Under the pieces are notes generated by a model, which saw nothing but the letters and a program-made list of their open reading frames with translations, was not told the origin of the DNA and did no database searches. Below, one piece after another: positions 55,003 through 63,386 of a stretch of DNA of 64,000 nt. Origin of the DNA: Candidatus Sedimenticola sp. (ex Thyasira tokunagai) (GTDB taxonomy: Bacteria > Pseudomonadota > Gammaproteobacteria > Chromatiales > Chromatiaceae); contig CP134874.1 in assembly GCA_037318855.1 (NCBI GenBank), forward strand, positions 744,598 through 808,597. The letters run 5' to 3'. Position numbers and translations under genes: made by a program. Numbering within the stretch: position 1 is the first letter of the stretch; every line of letters begins with the position of its first letter.

Positions 55003-55395
55003 ATGCTGATTCGTCCTTCACATCAAGACCACGAAGCGATTCGGGAATTGGAGCTGGCCACTGGCGAGACTCTGTCTGACTGCTATCAGTGTGGTAAGTG
55101 TACGGCGGGTTGTCCTGCCTCAATGAATACTCCACCCAGTGTCCTGATTCGCAAATTGAAACTCGGCCTCTATCAGCAAGCCTTGGACTCAGAGTCGATC
55201 TGGTCCTGTATGGCCTGCCTCACATGCTCAGAACGCTGCCCAAAGGATGTCAGTCCTGCTGCCATCATTGAGGGGCTGAAGCTGATCCATCTGCGTGAGT
55301 TGGATCCCCGAGCGGATGTCGGTGCGCTGGGACAGGAGTTTCTGGCTCAGTCGACGCAACAGGCCGTAGTCAGCGGCTTTCGTAAATTCATCTAA
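55003..55395 (+). CDS. hdrC: Heterodisulfide reductase subunit C-like iron-sulfur protein
   Basis: 130 residues. It has two complete 4Fe-4S motifs: CYQCGKCTAGCP and CMACLTCSERCP, in the HdrC arrangement (TPPSVLIRKLKLG between them). It is soluble. It relays electrons between HdrA and HdrB in Hdr complexes. The second motif ends a conserved SPAAIIEGLKLIHLRE. It is the first gene of a nine-gene co-directional operon, 9 bp before hdrB. Confidence 0.93.
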   Translation: MLIRPSHQDHEAIRELELATGETLSDCYQCGKCTAGCPASMNTPPSVLIRKLKLGLYQQALDSESIWSCMACLTCSERCPKDVSPAAIIEGLKLIHLRELDPRADVGALGQEFLAQSTQQAVVSGFRKFI

Positions 55396-55404
55396 GGATC
55401 CTGA

Positions 55405-56319
55405 ATGTCTTCTGAAGAACATATCCATATTCCTTACTACCCAGGTTGTACCCTGAAGACCAAAGCGCTGGGCTTTGAACGCTCGGCCATGGATTGCGCA
55501 CGCGAGCTTGGTTTTGAGATGAATGAGTTGAAGGATTGGAACTGCTGCGGCGCCTCTTTTCCTCTGACCGACAGCAACCTGATGGGGCTTGCAGGCCCTA
55601 CGAACGTACTAATAGAAGCGGAACTCCACTGTAAGGAACATGAGCTTGATCCTCGTGTTATCACTCTCTGCTCCTTCTGCTACAACACCCTGAAGCGTAC
55701 AAGTCATGCTTTCGAAAAGCAGCCCGAGAAGCGGACAACACTGAACGCTTTCCTGGATCGTGAATATAAGGGTACCGTTAAGGTTGAGCACTACCTTGAG
55801 TACCTCAGGGATGGTCTCGGCTTCGACAAGTTGGCCGAGATGGTCAAGGTCGATATGAGCAGCTTTAAAGTAGCGCCCTATTATGGTTGCCTGCTGCTCA
55901 AGCCCGGCAAGGAGATCGGGCTGGATGACCCGGAAGAGCCGACCATCCTGCACGATTTCCTCGACGCCTTGGGTTGTACCCTGGTCGATTTTCCCGGACA
56001 GGTGGATTGCTGTGGCTCCTACCTTGTCATGCGGGAGCCGGAGAAGGCGAAGGCGTTATCTAACGGCATCGTCGATGAAGCGAGTGACTATGGTGCAGAG
56101 ACCATTGTGACGGCCTGCCCGCTCTGTCACTCCAACCTGGATAAAGCCCAGGCGGCAAATGAGGGCGAGGGTGTTCCCATCCTCTACTTTACCCAGCTGC
56201 TGGCAATTGCCCTGGGTCTGAGTACCGAAGAACATAAACTTGAAGATAACCGTGTTGATCCATTAGCGGTAATAACTTCCTGCGGTGCCTTTGATGCCGC
56301 AGCCAAAAAGAGCGCATAG
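55405..56319 (+). CDS. hdrB: Heterodisulfide reductase subunit B-like protein (two CCG domains)
   Basis: 304 residues. Both cysteine-rich CCG domains are complete: YYPGCTLKTKA...WNCCGASFPL...CSFCYNTL, and YYGCLLLKPG...VDCCGSYLVM...CPLCHSNL. In HdrB these hold the non-cubane 4Fe-4S clusters that cleave disulfides. No membrane segment. The C-terminus overlaps the frame region before the next gene, whose AGGAG site follows the stop directly. Here it may act on a thiol/disulfide or serve as electron relay to the fumarate-reductase-like pair. Confidence 0.93.
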   Translation: MSSEEHIHIPYYPGCTLKTKALGFERSAMDCARELGFEMNELKDWNCCGASFPLTDSNLMGLAGPTNVLIEAELHCKEHELDPRVITLCSFCYNTLKRTSHAFEKQPEKRTTLNAFLDREYKGTVKVEHYLEYLRDGLGFDKLAEMVKVDMSSFKVAPYYGCLLLKPGKEIGLDDPEEPTILHDFLDALGCTLVDFPGQVDCCGSYLVMREPEKAKALSNGIVDEASDYGAETIVTACPLCHSNLDKAQAANEGEGVPILYFTQLLAIALGLSTEEHKLEDNRVDPLAVITSCGAFDAAAKKSA

Positions 56320-56329
56320 GAGCCGATCC

Positions 56330-57118
56330 GTGGAAGCAAGTGGCCAAAAAATTGAAACTGTAATGGTCGGTGACCGGACGATTCCGCCGGAGGGAGCCCG
56401 TTACATCACCATCTATATCATGGGGCAGGCGTATCAGGTTCCCGAGACCCTGACCATCCTCAAGGCGATGGAGTTTGCCGGTTACCAGTACAAGCGTGGT
56501 TGTGGTTGTCGCGGTGGTATCTGCGGCGCCTGCGGTACCGTCTACCGCAAACAGGGCGACCATACCCTGCACACCGGCCTCGCCTGTCAGACCGTTGCCG
56601 AGGATGACATGATCCTGGCGCAGATCCCGTTTTTTCCGGCCAACCGGGCGGATCACGGCGGGGTCGATACCTCACTCTCCCCGGATGAGCAGATCGCAAC
56701 CCTCTATCCGGAGATCTTCCGCTGTGTCGGTTGTGGTACCTGTACCCGCACCTGTCCGATGGATATTGATGTCATGGGTTACATCGCACACTTCAAACGG
56801 GGTGATGTGATGCGTGGGGCCAAGACCTCTTTTGACTGCATCATGTGCGGACTCTGTGTCAGTCGCTGTCCGGCCAACATCTCACAGATGAATGTCGCCA
56901 TGGCAGCGCGCCGTATCGCTGCCGGTCAGATGACCCCTCGCTCCGAGACCACCAAGAACCGGGCGGAACAGGTCAACGCAGGTCGCTATGAGGAGATGCT
57001 GGCTGAACTCGGTCAGATGGATAAAGAGGAGCTGAAAACGCTCTATGTCGAACGTGAGCGCGAGCCCGATCTCTCCCTGCCGGGTGAGTGGATGCCTCAT
57101 GACCAGACCAAACTATAA
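56330..57118 (+). CDS. Fumarate reductase/succinate dehydrogenase-like iron-sulfur subunit
   Basis: 262 residues from GTG 56330, chosen because AGGAG (56320-56324 region) precedes it; an ATG at 56285 lies within hdrB. The N-terminal [2Fe-2S] ferredoxin domain shows KRGCGCRGGICGACG and a distal Cys in GLACQT. Two full 4Fe-4S motifs follow, CVGCGTCTRTCP and CIMCGLCVSRCP. Classical FrdB has a 3Fe-4S site, so this version resembles the N-terminal part of TfrB of thiol:fumarate reductase. TfrB fuses this to an HdrB part; here HdrB is the separate gene just upstream. Confidence 0.88.
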   Translation: MEASGQKIETVMVGDRTIPPEGARYITIYIMGQAYQVPETLTILKAMEFAGYQYKRGCGCRGGICGACGTVYRKQGDHTLHTGLACQTVAEDDMILAQIPFFPANRADHGGVDTSLSPDEQIATLYPEIFRCVGCGTCTRTCPMDIDVMGYIAHFKRGDVMRGAKTSFDCIMCGLCVSRCPANISQMNVAMAARRIAAGQMTPRSETTKNRAEQVNAGRYEEMLAELGQMDKEELKTLYVEREREPDLSLPGEWMPHDQTKL

Positions 57119-57131
57119 GTAGGGTATACCA

Positions 57132-58802
57132 ATGCAAGAAGGTTACACTCCCGAGATGCTGGAGCTGATCAAGCGGGTAGAGGCGAGTCGCCCTGAACGC
57201 TTGGCTCAGTCGCGAGCCGGTAAAAGTTATCCCGCCATGTCGATGGATGACCGCGACGTTGTTTTGAACGCGTTTCATCCTGATTACTCCGAGGAGGGGC
57301 GTCGAGCCCTGGGCATCGGCCAAAATCAGGGCGAGGTCTACCCGGAAGAGCTGGTGGATCTGCTGGAATCACGCAGTATGCTTGAGTCTGTTTCGGTCGA
57401 CGTCACCCAGCCTGACATGGAGACCGACGTATTGGTGATCGGCGGTGGCGGTGGCGGCACAGCTGCAGCACTGGCGGCGGCAGGTGAGGGCAATCAAGTG
57501 CTCTTAGCCACCAAGTTGCGCCATGGTGACTCCAACACGGTGATGGCAGAAGGCGGTATTCAAGGTGCCGACCAGGAGCCCGACTCCCCCTACTATCACT
57601 ACCTGGATGTGATTGGCGGCGGCCACTTTACCAACGAGCCCTCGCTGGTTGCAGCGATGACCAATGATGCCCCCCTGATTATCGAGTGGCTTGAGTCGCT
57701 CGGAATGATGTTCGATAAGCACCCCGACGGTCGTATGAAGGTGCGTCACGGTGGTGGCACCAGTCGCAAGCGCATGCACTCTTCCGGTGATATGACCGGT
57801 GCGGAGATCATGCGGGTGGTGCGTGACGAGGCGCGTAACCGTGCTGAACAGATCAAAGTGCTTGAGTTCTCCCCGGCGGTAGAGTTGCTGATGGATGACG
57901 ATGGCCGTTGTGCCGGCGCTATCCTGCACAATTTGGAGACTTCCACTTTTCAGGTGGTTAAGGCTAAGGCGGTGATTATCGCTACCGGCGGTACCGGGCG
58001 TCTGCACTATCGCGGCTTCGCCTGCACCAACCACTACGGCGCCACCGGCGACGGTCTGGTGATGGCCTATCGTGCAGGCGCCAAACTCGGTTATATGGAC
58101 TCCGTCCAGTACCACCCCACCGGCACCGCTTATCCAGAGCAGAACGTGGGTCTGTTGGTAACGGAGAAGGTACGTGGCCTTGGTGGTCAGCTGCTGAACA
58201 TCAATGGCGAGCAGTTTGTTTTCCCACTGGAGCCGCGAGACGTGGAGTCTGCCGCTATCATTCGCGAGTGTACCGGTGAAGGCAGAGGTGTCAGAACCCC
58301 TACCGGGCGCCTTGGCGTGTGGCTGGACTCGCCACTTATTGATCAGCTCCATGGCGAAGGTACAGTGCAGCGTGAGTTGCCGGCCAAGTATATCCAGTTC
58401 AAGCGTTTCGGTATCGATATCGCCAAGGTCCCGATGCTGGTCTACCCGACCTTGCACTATCAAAATGGCGGTATTGCCATCAACGACCTGGGCGAGAGCA
58501 CCATTCCAGGACTTTACGCCGCAGGTGAGACCACCGGTGGCGTTCATGGCCATAACCGGCTGATGGGCAACTCACTGCTTGATATTCTGGTGTTTGGCCG
58601 CCGCGCCGGACTCAATGCCGCCAAGTCTATTGCCGGCGGTGAGGTACCTGGTGCCCCTAACATGGAGCATCTCCAGAGCTATGGTGAGGCACTGGCCGAT
58701 GCCGGTCTGGACCGCGGCGTGCTGAGCCCGATGATCCTGCCCAACTACGCTACCGATGAGATCCGTAAACAGCGCTGGGATGTCCAGTCCCCGGTAGTCT
58801 GA
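57132..58802 (+). CDS. Fumarate reductase-like flavoprotein subunit
   Basis: 556 residues. The FAD site is VLVIGGGGGGTAAALAAAG. Where FrdA/SdhA bind FAD covalently (RSHTVAAEGG) this has DSNTVMAEGG, so the linking His is Asn and FAD should be non-covalent. Catalytic positions of the family are kept: His in VQYHPTG, Glu in LVTEKVRGLGG, Arg in EPRDVES, His in PTLHYQNGG and Arg in HNRLMGNSL. A roughly 95-residue N-terminal extension precedes the FAD fold. It is soluble, with no membrane anchor genes nearby, so it likely works with the Hdr proteins rather than quinone. Fumarate is the likely acceptor, but related dicarboxylates are possible. Confidence 0.87.
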   Translation: MQEGYTPEMLELIKRVEASRPERLAQSRAGKSYPAMSMDDRDVVLNAFHPDYSEEGRRALGIGQNQGEVYPEELVDLLESRSMLESVSVDVTQPDMETDVLVIGGGGGGTAAALAAAGEGNQVLLATKLRHGDSNTVMAEGGIQGADQEPDSPYYHYLDVIGGGHFTNEPSLVAAMTNDAPLIIEWLESLGMMFDKHPDGRMKVRHGGGTSRKRMHSSGDMTGAEIMRVVRDEARNRAEQIKVLEFSPAVELLMDDDGRCAGAILHNLETSTFQVVKAKAVIIATGGTGRLHYRGFACTNHYGATGDGLVMAYRAGAKLGYMDSVQYHPTGTAYPEQNVGLLVTEKVRGLGGQLLNINGEQFVFPLEPRDVESAAIIRECTGEGRGVRTPTGRLGVWLDSPLIDQLHGEGTVQRELPAKYIQFKRFGIDIAKVPMLVYPTLHYQNGGIAINDLGESTIPGLYAAGETTGGVHGHNRLMGNSLLDILVFGRRAGLNAAKSIAGGEVPGAPNMEHLQSYGEALADAGLDRGVLSPMILPNYATDEIRKQRWDVQSPVV

Positions 58803-58828
58803 ACGGATAGACGGTAAGAGGAAAAGCT

Positions 58829-60877
58829 ATGGCTAAAATTGGGGTCTTTGTCTGCGACTGCGGCAACAACATTGCGCGCACGGTGGATACACCTGATGTG
58901 ACGAGGGATGCCGCCGAGCAGAACGGCGTGGCTTTTGTCGAAAACCACAAGTTTATGTGCTCCAACCCCGGACAGGAGTCCTTTAAAAAAGCGATCAGGG
59001 ATGAGGGGCTGGATGGCTGTATCGTTGCCGCCTGTAGTCCGAAGATGCACGAGGCGACCTTCCGTAACGCCGCTGAAGCGGCGGGGCTGAACCCCTTCCG
59101 GGTGGAGATCGCCAATATCCGTGAGCACTGCTCCTGGGTACATGACGATAAGGAGATCGGTACGGTCAAGGCCAAAGACCTGACCAAGATGATGGTCGAG
59201 AGAATCAAGTTTAACCGTCCTCTCGAACGTTACCTTATGCCGTTGACCAAACGCGCTCTGATCATCGGCGGTGGTATCGCCGGTATCCAGGCAGCGCTTG
59301 ATCTGGGCAATGCCGGTTACTCGGTCACTATCGTCGAGAAGGAGCCCTCCCTCGGCGGCAACATGGCACGCCTGTCGGAGACCTTCCCCACACTCGACTG
59401 TTCACAGTGCATCCTGACGCCGAAGATGGTGGAGGTGCAGAACCACCCCAACATCACCGTTCATGCTTATGCAGAGATGGAGAAGTTGGAGGGTTACATC
59501 GGTAACTTCCGCGCCACCATCCGGCAGAAGGCGAAGTCGGTTATCGACTCGGAGTGTACCGGCTGTGGTGAGTGCTGGGAGAAGTGTCCGTTTACCGCTG
59601 AGAGTGAGTTCGATATGAACCTCAATCCGCGGAAGCTGATCTATATGCCTTTCCCCCAGGCGGTACCCACCGTGCCGGTGATCGACCGGGAGAACTGTCC
59701 CAAGTTTCTGAAAGACTCCTGCGGCCTTTGTGCCGATGTGTGCGGACCCGATTGTATCGACTTCACTCAGCAGGACGAGATAATTGAAGAGGAGTTCGGT
59801 GCGGTCATCGTCGCCACCGGCTACAAGCTGATGCCCAACGTCTACCCCGAGTATGGTGGTACACGTCCGCAGCATATGACCCCCAAGAAGCTGACGAAAA
59901 AGCTTAAAAAACTGCAGCCCCGATCCACCGCCGGACGCCTGGTGGATGTAATCAACGGTATGGAGTTTGAGCGCCTGGCTTCCGCTTCCGGCCCCACCGG
60001 CGGTGAGATCCGACGCCCCTCCGATGGCAAAAAGCCGGAGTCTATCGCCTTTATCGCCTGTGTTGGGTCCCGTGACTGCAACAAGGGTGTTGAGTACTGC
60101 TCCAAGATCTGCTGCATGTACACCGCCAAGCACACCATGCTCTATAACCACAGCAACCATGAAGGCAAGGCTTACGTCTTCTATATGGATATACGCGCCG
60201 GTGGCAAGGGCTATGAAGAGTTTATCAACCGCGCCCAGAGTGACGGCACCGAGTACATACGCGGGCGTGTTTCACGTCTGTCGAAAAAGGGTGACAAGAT
60301 TCTGGTGAAAGGTGCCGATACTCTGCTTGGTGAGGCGCTGGATATAGAGGTCGATATGGTTGTCCTCGCCACCGCCATGGTGCCCCAGGAAGACGCCATG
60401 GATCTGGCCAAGGTGATCGGCATCAGTTACGATCAGCACGGTTTCTACTCAGAGCAGCATCCCAAGTTGATGCCGGTGGATTCATCTACCGGCGGCATCT
60501 ATCTCGCTGGTGCCTGTCAGGGGGTCAAGGATATCCCGGAGACGGTGGCCCAGGCCTCCGCTGCGGCATCCAAGGTGATGCAACTCTTCTCCAAAGAGGA
60601 GCTGCAGCGCGAGCCGGAAGTGGCCATCGTCGATCAGGAGTTCTGCATGAACTGCTGGGACTGCGTGACGGTCTGCCCCTATCTGGCGATCAGCCGGGAG
60701 GAGAAGAGAGACCGCAACGGCAACCTGCAGAAGATGGTTGCGACTGTGAACCCCGGCTTGTGCCAGGGCTGCGGAATCTGTAACACCGTCTGCCGTTCCA
60801 AAAGCATATCACTTCAGGGCTATACCGATGAGCAGGTGTACGCCCAGATCACCGCATTCGATGGAGCTTTCGTTTAA
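58829..60877 (+). CDS. hdrA: Heterodisulfide reductase subunit A
   Basis: 682 residues, full-length HdrA. The N-terminal cluster domain (FVCDCGNNIARTVD, CSNPGQES, AACSPKMHE) precedes a thioredoxin-reductase-like FAD domain (ALIIGGGIAGIQAALDLGNAG, LDCSQCILTPKM). An inserted ferredoxin (CTGCGECWEKCP, CGLCADVCGPDC) and a C-terminal ferredoxin with two motifs (CMNCWDCVTVCP, CQGCGICNTVCR) follow. HdrA carries the bifurcating flavin in Hdr complexes. It connects HdrBC to the MvhD-like protein encoded three bases downstream. Confidence 0.95.
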   Translation: MAKIGVFVCDCGNNIARTVDTPDVTRDAAEQNGVAFVENHKFMCSNPGQESFKKAIRDEGLDGCIVAACSPKMHEATFRNAAEAAGLNPFRVEIANIREHCSWVHDDKEIGTVKAKDLTKMMVERIKFNRPLERYLMPLTKRALIIGGGIAGIQAALDLGNAGYSVTIVEKEPSLGGNMARLSETFPTLDCSQCILTPKMVEVQNHPNITVHAYAEMEKLEGYIGNFRATIRQKAKSVIDSECTGCGECWEKCPFTAESEFDMNLNPRKLIYMPFPQAVPTVPVIDRENCPKFLKDSCGLCADVCGPDCIDFTQQDEIIEEEFGAVIVATGYKLMPNVYPEYGGTRPQHMTPKKLTKKLKKLQPRSTAGRLVDVINGMEFERLASASGPTGGEIRRPSDGKKPESIAFIACVGSRDCNKGVEYCSKICCMYTAKHTMLYNHSNHEGKAYVFYMDIRAGGKGYEEFINRAQSDGTEYIRGRVSRLSKKGDKILVKGADTLLGEALDIEVDMVVLATAMVPQEDAMDLAKVIGISYDQHGFYSEQHPKLMPVDSSTGGIYLAGACQGVKDIPETVAQASAAASKVMQLFSKEELQREPEVAIVDQEFCMNCWDCVTVCPYLAISREEKRDRNGNLQKMVATVNPGLCQGCGICNTVCRSKSISLQGYTDEQVYAQITAFDGAFV

Positions 60878-60880
60878 ACC

Positions 60881-61360
60881 ATGAGTAAGAAGATCGAAAG
60901 GCACGACTTTGAACCGAAGATTCTCGGGTTTGTGTGCAAATGGTGCACCTACTCGGGCGCCGACCTGGCCGGCACCAGCCGCATGGACTACTCGCCCAAT
61001 GTGCGTATGGTACGCCTGCCCTGTTCCGGTCGAATCGACCCGCAGTTCCTGATCAAGGCATTTGAGCAGGGGGCAGACGGTGTCATCGTCTCCGGTTGTC
61101 ATCCGGGTGACTGCCACTACAACGAGGGTAACTACTACGCCCGTCGACGCAATCTCGCTTTTCGCGAGCTGTTGGAGTTCAATGGGATCGATGTTGAGCG
61201 TCTTGAGTTCTCCTGGATCTCAGCTGCTGAAGCGATCAAGTGGACCCAGGTGATCGATAAGTTTACTGATCGTGTACGTGACTTGGGCCCCCATACAGCG
61301 TATGACGCATTGGTTGACCCCTATGCGGATCGTCTGGTTAAAGAAGGCGCATCAACATGA
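60881..61360 (+). CDS. MvhD/FloxD-like iron-sulfur subunit
   Basis: 159 residues of the MvhD/FrhD (hydrogenase delta) family: FVCKWCTYSGADLAGTSRMDY, RLPCSGRIDPQFLIKAFEQGADGVIVSGCHPGDCHYNEGNYYARRR. The cysteines hold one [2Fe-2S] cluster. In Hdr complexes this protein brings electrons to HdrA from a hydrogenase, formate dehydrogenase or Flox module. No hydrogenase genes are here; the genes that follow are Flox-like. It overlaps the next gene by four bases. Confidence 0.93.
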   Translation: MSKKIERHDFEPKILGFVCKWCTYSGADLAGTSRMDYSPNVRMVRLPCSGRIDPQFLIKAFEQGADGVIVSGCHPGDCHYNEGNYYARRRNLAFRELLEFNGIDVERLEFSWISAAEAIKWTQVIDKFTDRVRDLGPHTAYDALVDPYADRLVKEGAST

Positions 61361-62253
61361 TCGAAGAGCTCCGTAAACATGCCAAAGAGCTGCTCGAGTA
61401 TGGAGAGCTGGACGTTGTTATCGGTTATGCCGAGGGCAGCGATCCGACCCGTACCTCACCTGTTTTTATACGCAAGGGAGATGATGTAGATAAGCTGGTT
61501 TTTGATGCACGCTGCATCAATTCTCTCCCCCTCTACCTTAACAAACGACATGAGTATCCGGATAAAAAGCTAAAAAAGACCGGTATTTTTGCTAAGGGCT
61601 GCGATGTCAGAGCAATCACACAGCTGATTGCAGAAAATCAGCTGAAGCGTGAAGAGGTCTATATTTTTAGTGCCCCTTGTGAAGGTGTCGTTTCACACCC
61701 TGAAAATTGGGATGGCGCTCTGCATGATGGCAACTGTGCGAGTAAGTGCGTTGGCTGTGATGTGAAGATTCCAGCAGATGCAGATTTCTACTCTGGTGGT
61801 GAGCTGCCCAAAGTTGAACGCAACGAACCCTATCAGGCGTCCGCACCCCAACTGGTCAATCTTATAGGAATGGCGAAGGATGACCGTTTTGCCTTCTGGC
61901 GAAACGATTTCGATCGCTGCTTCAAGTGTTATGCCTGCCGTGAGGTCTGTCCTCACTGCTCCTGTAATATCTGCATTACCGACCGTACTCAGCCCAATTG
62001 GATCGATCAGGCGGCACACCAGAAGGGTGTTTTCGCTTGGCATATGACCCGGGCGATGCATCTGGTTGGACGCTGCACCGGCTGTGGTGAGTGTACACGG
62101 GCATGTCCGGTCGATATTCAGGTGGACCTGTTCAATCAGCGGATGAAAGAGGTGATCCAGGAGACTTACGGTTATAAATCCGGCTACTCTGAGTCAGAGA
62201 AGCCACCGTTGATCACCTATAAAACCGATGACCCGCAAGAATTTATCCGTTAG
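61357..62253 (+). CDS. Iron-sulfur protein of the Flox-like module (two 4Fe-4S motifs plus N-terminal F420-hydrogenase-beta-like region)
   Basis: 298 residues. The N-terminal part (FAKGCDVRAITQLIAENQL, SAPCEGVVSHP, CVGCDVKIPADADF) resembles the coenzyme-F420-reducing hydrogenase beta/FloxC type. The C-terminal ferredoxin region has CFKCYACREVCPHCSCNIC and CTGCGECTRACP. It probably carries electrons within the NADH-oxidising branch. Exact equivalence to FloxB or FloxC is uncertain. It lies 12 bp before the next gene. Confidence 0.8.
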   Translation: MIEELRKHAKELLEYGELDVVIGYAEGSDPTRTSPVFIRKGDDVDKLVFDARCINSLPLYLNKRHEYPDKKLKKTGIFAKGCDVRAITQLIAENQLKREEVYIFSAPCEGVVSHPENWDGALHDGNCASKCVGCDVKIPADADFYSGGELPKVERNEPYQASAPQLVNLIGMAKDDRFAFWRNDFDRCFKCYACREVCPHCSCNICITDRTQPNWIDQAAHQKGVFAWHMTRAMHLVGRCTGCGECTRACPVDIQVDLFNQRMKEVIQETYGYKSGYSESEKPPLITYKTDDPQEFIR

Positions 62254-62265
62254 GCCTATGTAATT

Positions 62266-63369
62266 ATGAAAACGGCACTTATTAACAAGAGCGACATCGA
62301 CCAGTGTATTGACCTGCTTTCTCAGGCCGACTACCGGGTTATCGCGCCTCGCCTCCAGCCACGACTGGATGGGCCGGATGGCGTCGATATCCATGTATTT
62401 CAGGAGGTCAAGCCAGGGGATGTGCATTCCATTGGTGAAGGACTCTCCACCACAGGCATCAAAGAGTTTCTCTTTGCCAAGCACGAACCGCTGTTTGCCT
62501 ATGAGAAAAGTGGCAAGAAGGTCAATATCACGCCGGTAAGTCACGACTTTCCACGTACCGTGATAATGGGTGTTCGGCCATGCGATGCAGCATCCAGCAT
62601 CTCTTTGAATGCCGTCTTCTCTGACTCCAATGTCGGCTATGACGATACGCTTTTCACCAAGCGGCTCGAACAGACCTCCTTTGTCACCTACTCCTGTACC
62701 GATCCCGATGCCAGTTGCTTCTGCACCTCGGTAGGACTTGGACCCGATAGCGACAAAGGCTCCGATCTACACATGACGGAGATTGGTGATGGACGGATTC
62801 ATCTTGAGGTGAAGACGGAGAAGGGCGCTGCCTTGGCTGAGATACTTGGGTCACTACTCCAGGGTGAAGGTGACCAGAGTGCGCGGGATCAGGCAGGAGC
62901 CGAGGCCCAGAAAAAGATCTCCCGTATCCGCAATGCCAATCCAATCAGGGCATGGCTGGATGACACTACCAATTTTGAAGATGAGATGTGGCAGAGGCTG
63001 GGCGAGAAGTGTCTGGGCTGTGGTGCCTGTACCTTTGAGTGTCCGACTTGTCACTGCTTCGATATGGTGGATGAAGATCGCGGCGGAAAAGGCTATCGGG
63101 TCAAGTTCTGGGATTCATGCCAGTTCGACCATTTCACCCTTCACGCTTCCGGTCACAATCCCAGAGACTGGCAGTTCAAGCGCTACCGTAACCGCTTTAG
63201 CTGCAAGTTCAAAATATACGAAGAGAAATTCGAGGCCCAGGGATGTGTAGGCTGTGGCCGTTGCATTCGCGGCTGTCCAGTAAATCTGGATATCACCGAA
63301 TATATGGCCGAAGTTGCCCATAAAGCAGCAATTCCTGCAGCCATGCAGACCGATCCAAGTTACGAGTAG
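62266..63369 (+). CDS. 4Fe-4S protein like anaerobic sulfite reductase A/hydrogenase beta (Flox-type)
   Basis: 367 residues. A long N-terminal alpha/beta region (KEFLFAKHEPLFAYEKSGKKV, TVIMGVRPCDAASSISLNAVF, TYSCTDPDASCFCTSVG) precedes two 4Fe-4S motifs, CLGCGACTFECPTCHC and CVGCGRCIRGCP. The family includes AsrA and the beta subunits of soluble hydrogenases, and FloxB of Hdr-Flox complexes. The partner FAD/NAD protein is encoded 18 bp downstream, as in those systems. Confidence 0.85.
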   Translation: MKTALINKSDIDQCIDLLSQADYRVIAPRLQPRLDGPDGVDIHVFQEVKPGDVHSIGEGLSTTGIKEFLFAKHEPLFAYEKSGKKVNITPVSHDFPRTVIMGVRPCDAASSISLNAVFSDSNVGYDDTLFTKRLEQTSFVTYSCTDPDASCFCTSVGLGPDSDKGSDLHMTEIGDGRIHLEVKTEKGAALAEILGSLLQGEGDQSARDQAGAEAQKKISRIRNANPIRAWLDDTTNFEDEMWQRLGEKCLGCGACTFECPTCHCFDMVDEDRGGKGYRVKFWDSCQFDHFTLHASGHNPRDWQFKRYRNRFSCKFKIYEEKFEAQGCVGCGRCIRGCPVNLDITEYMAEVAHKAAIPAAMQTDPSYE

Positions 63370-63386
63370 TACAGAGGAAAATATCT

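Noticed and set aside
57504-58553. A 349-codon minus-strand frame opposite the fumarate-reductase-like flavoprotein
   Set aside because: Shadow of a strongly conserved enzyme; no motif or ribosome site.
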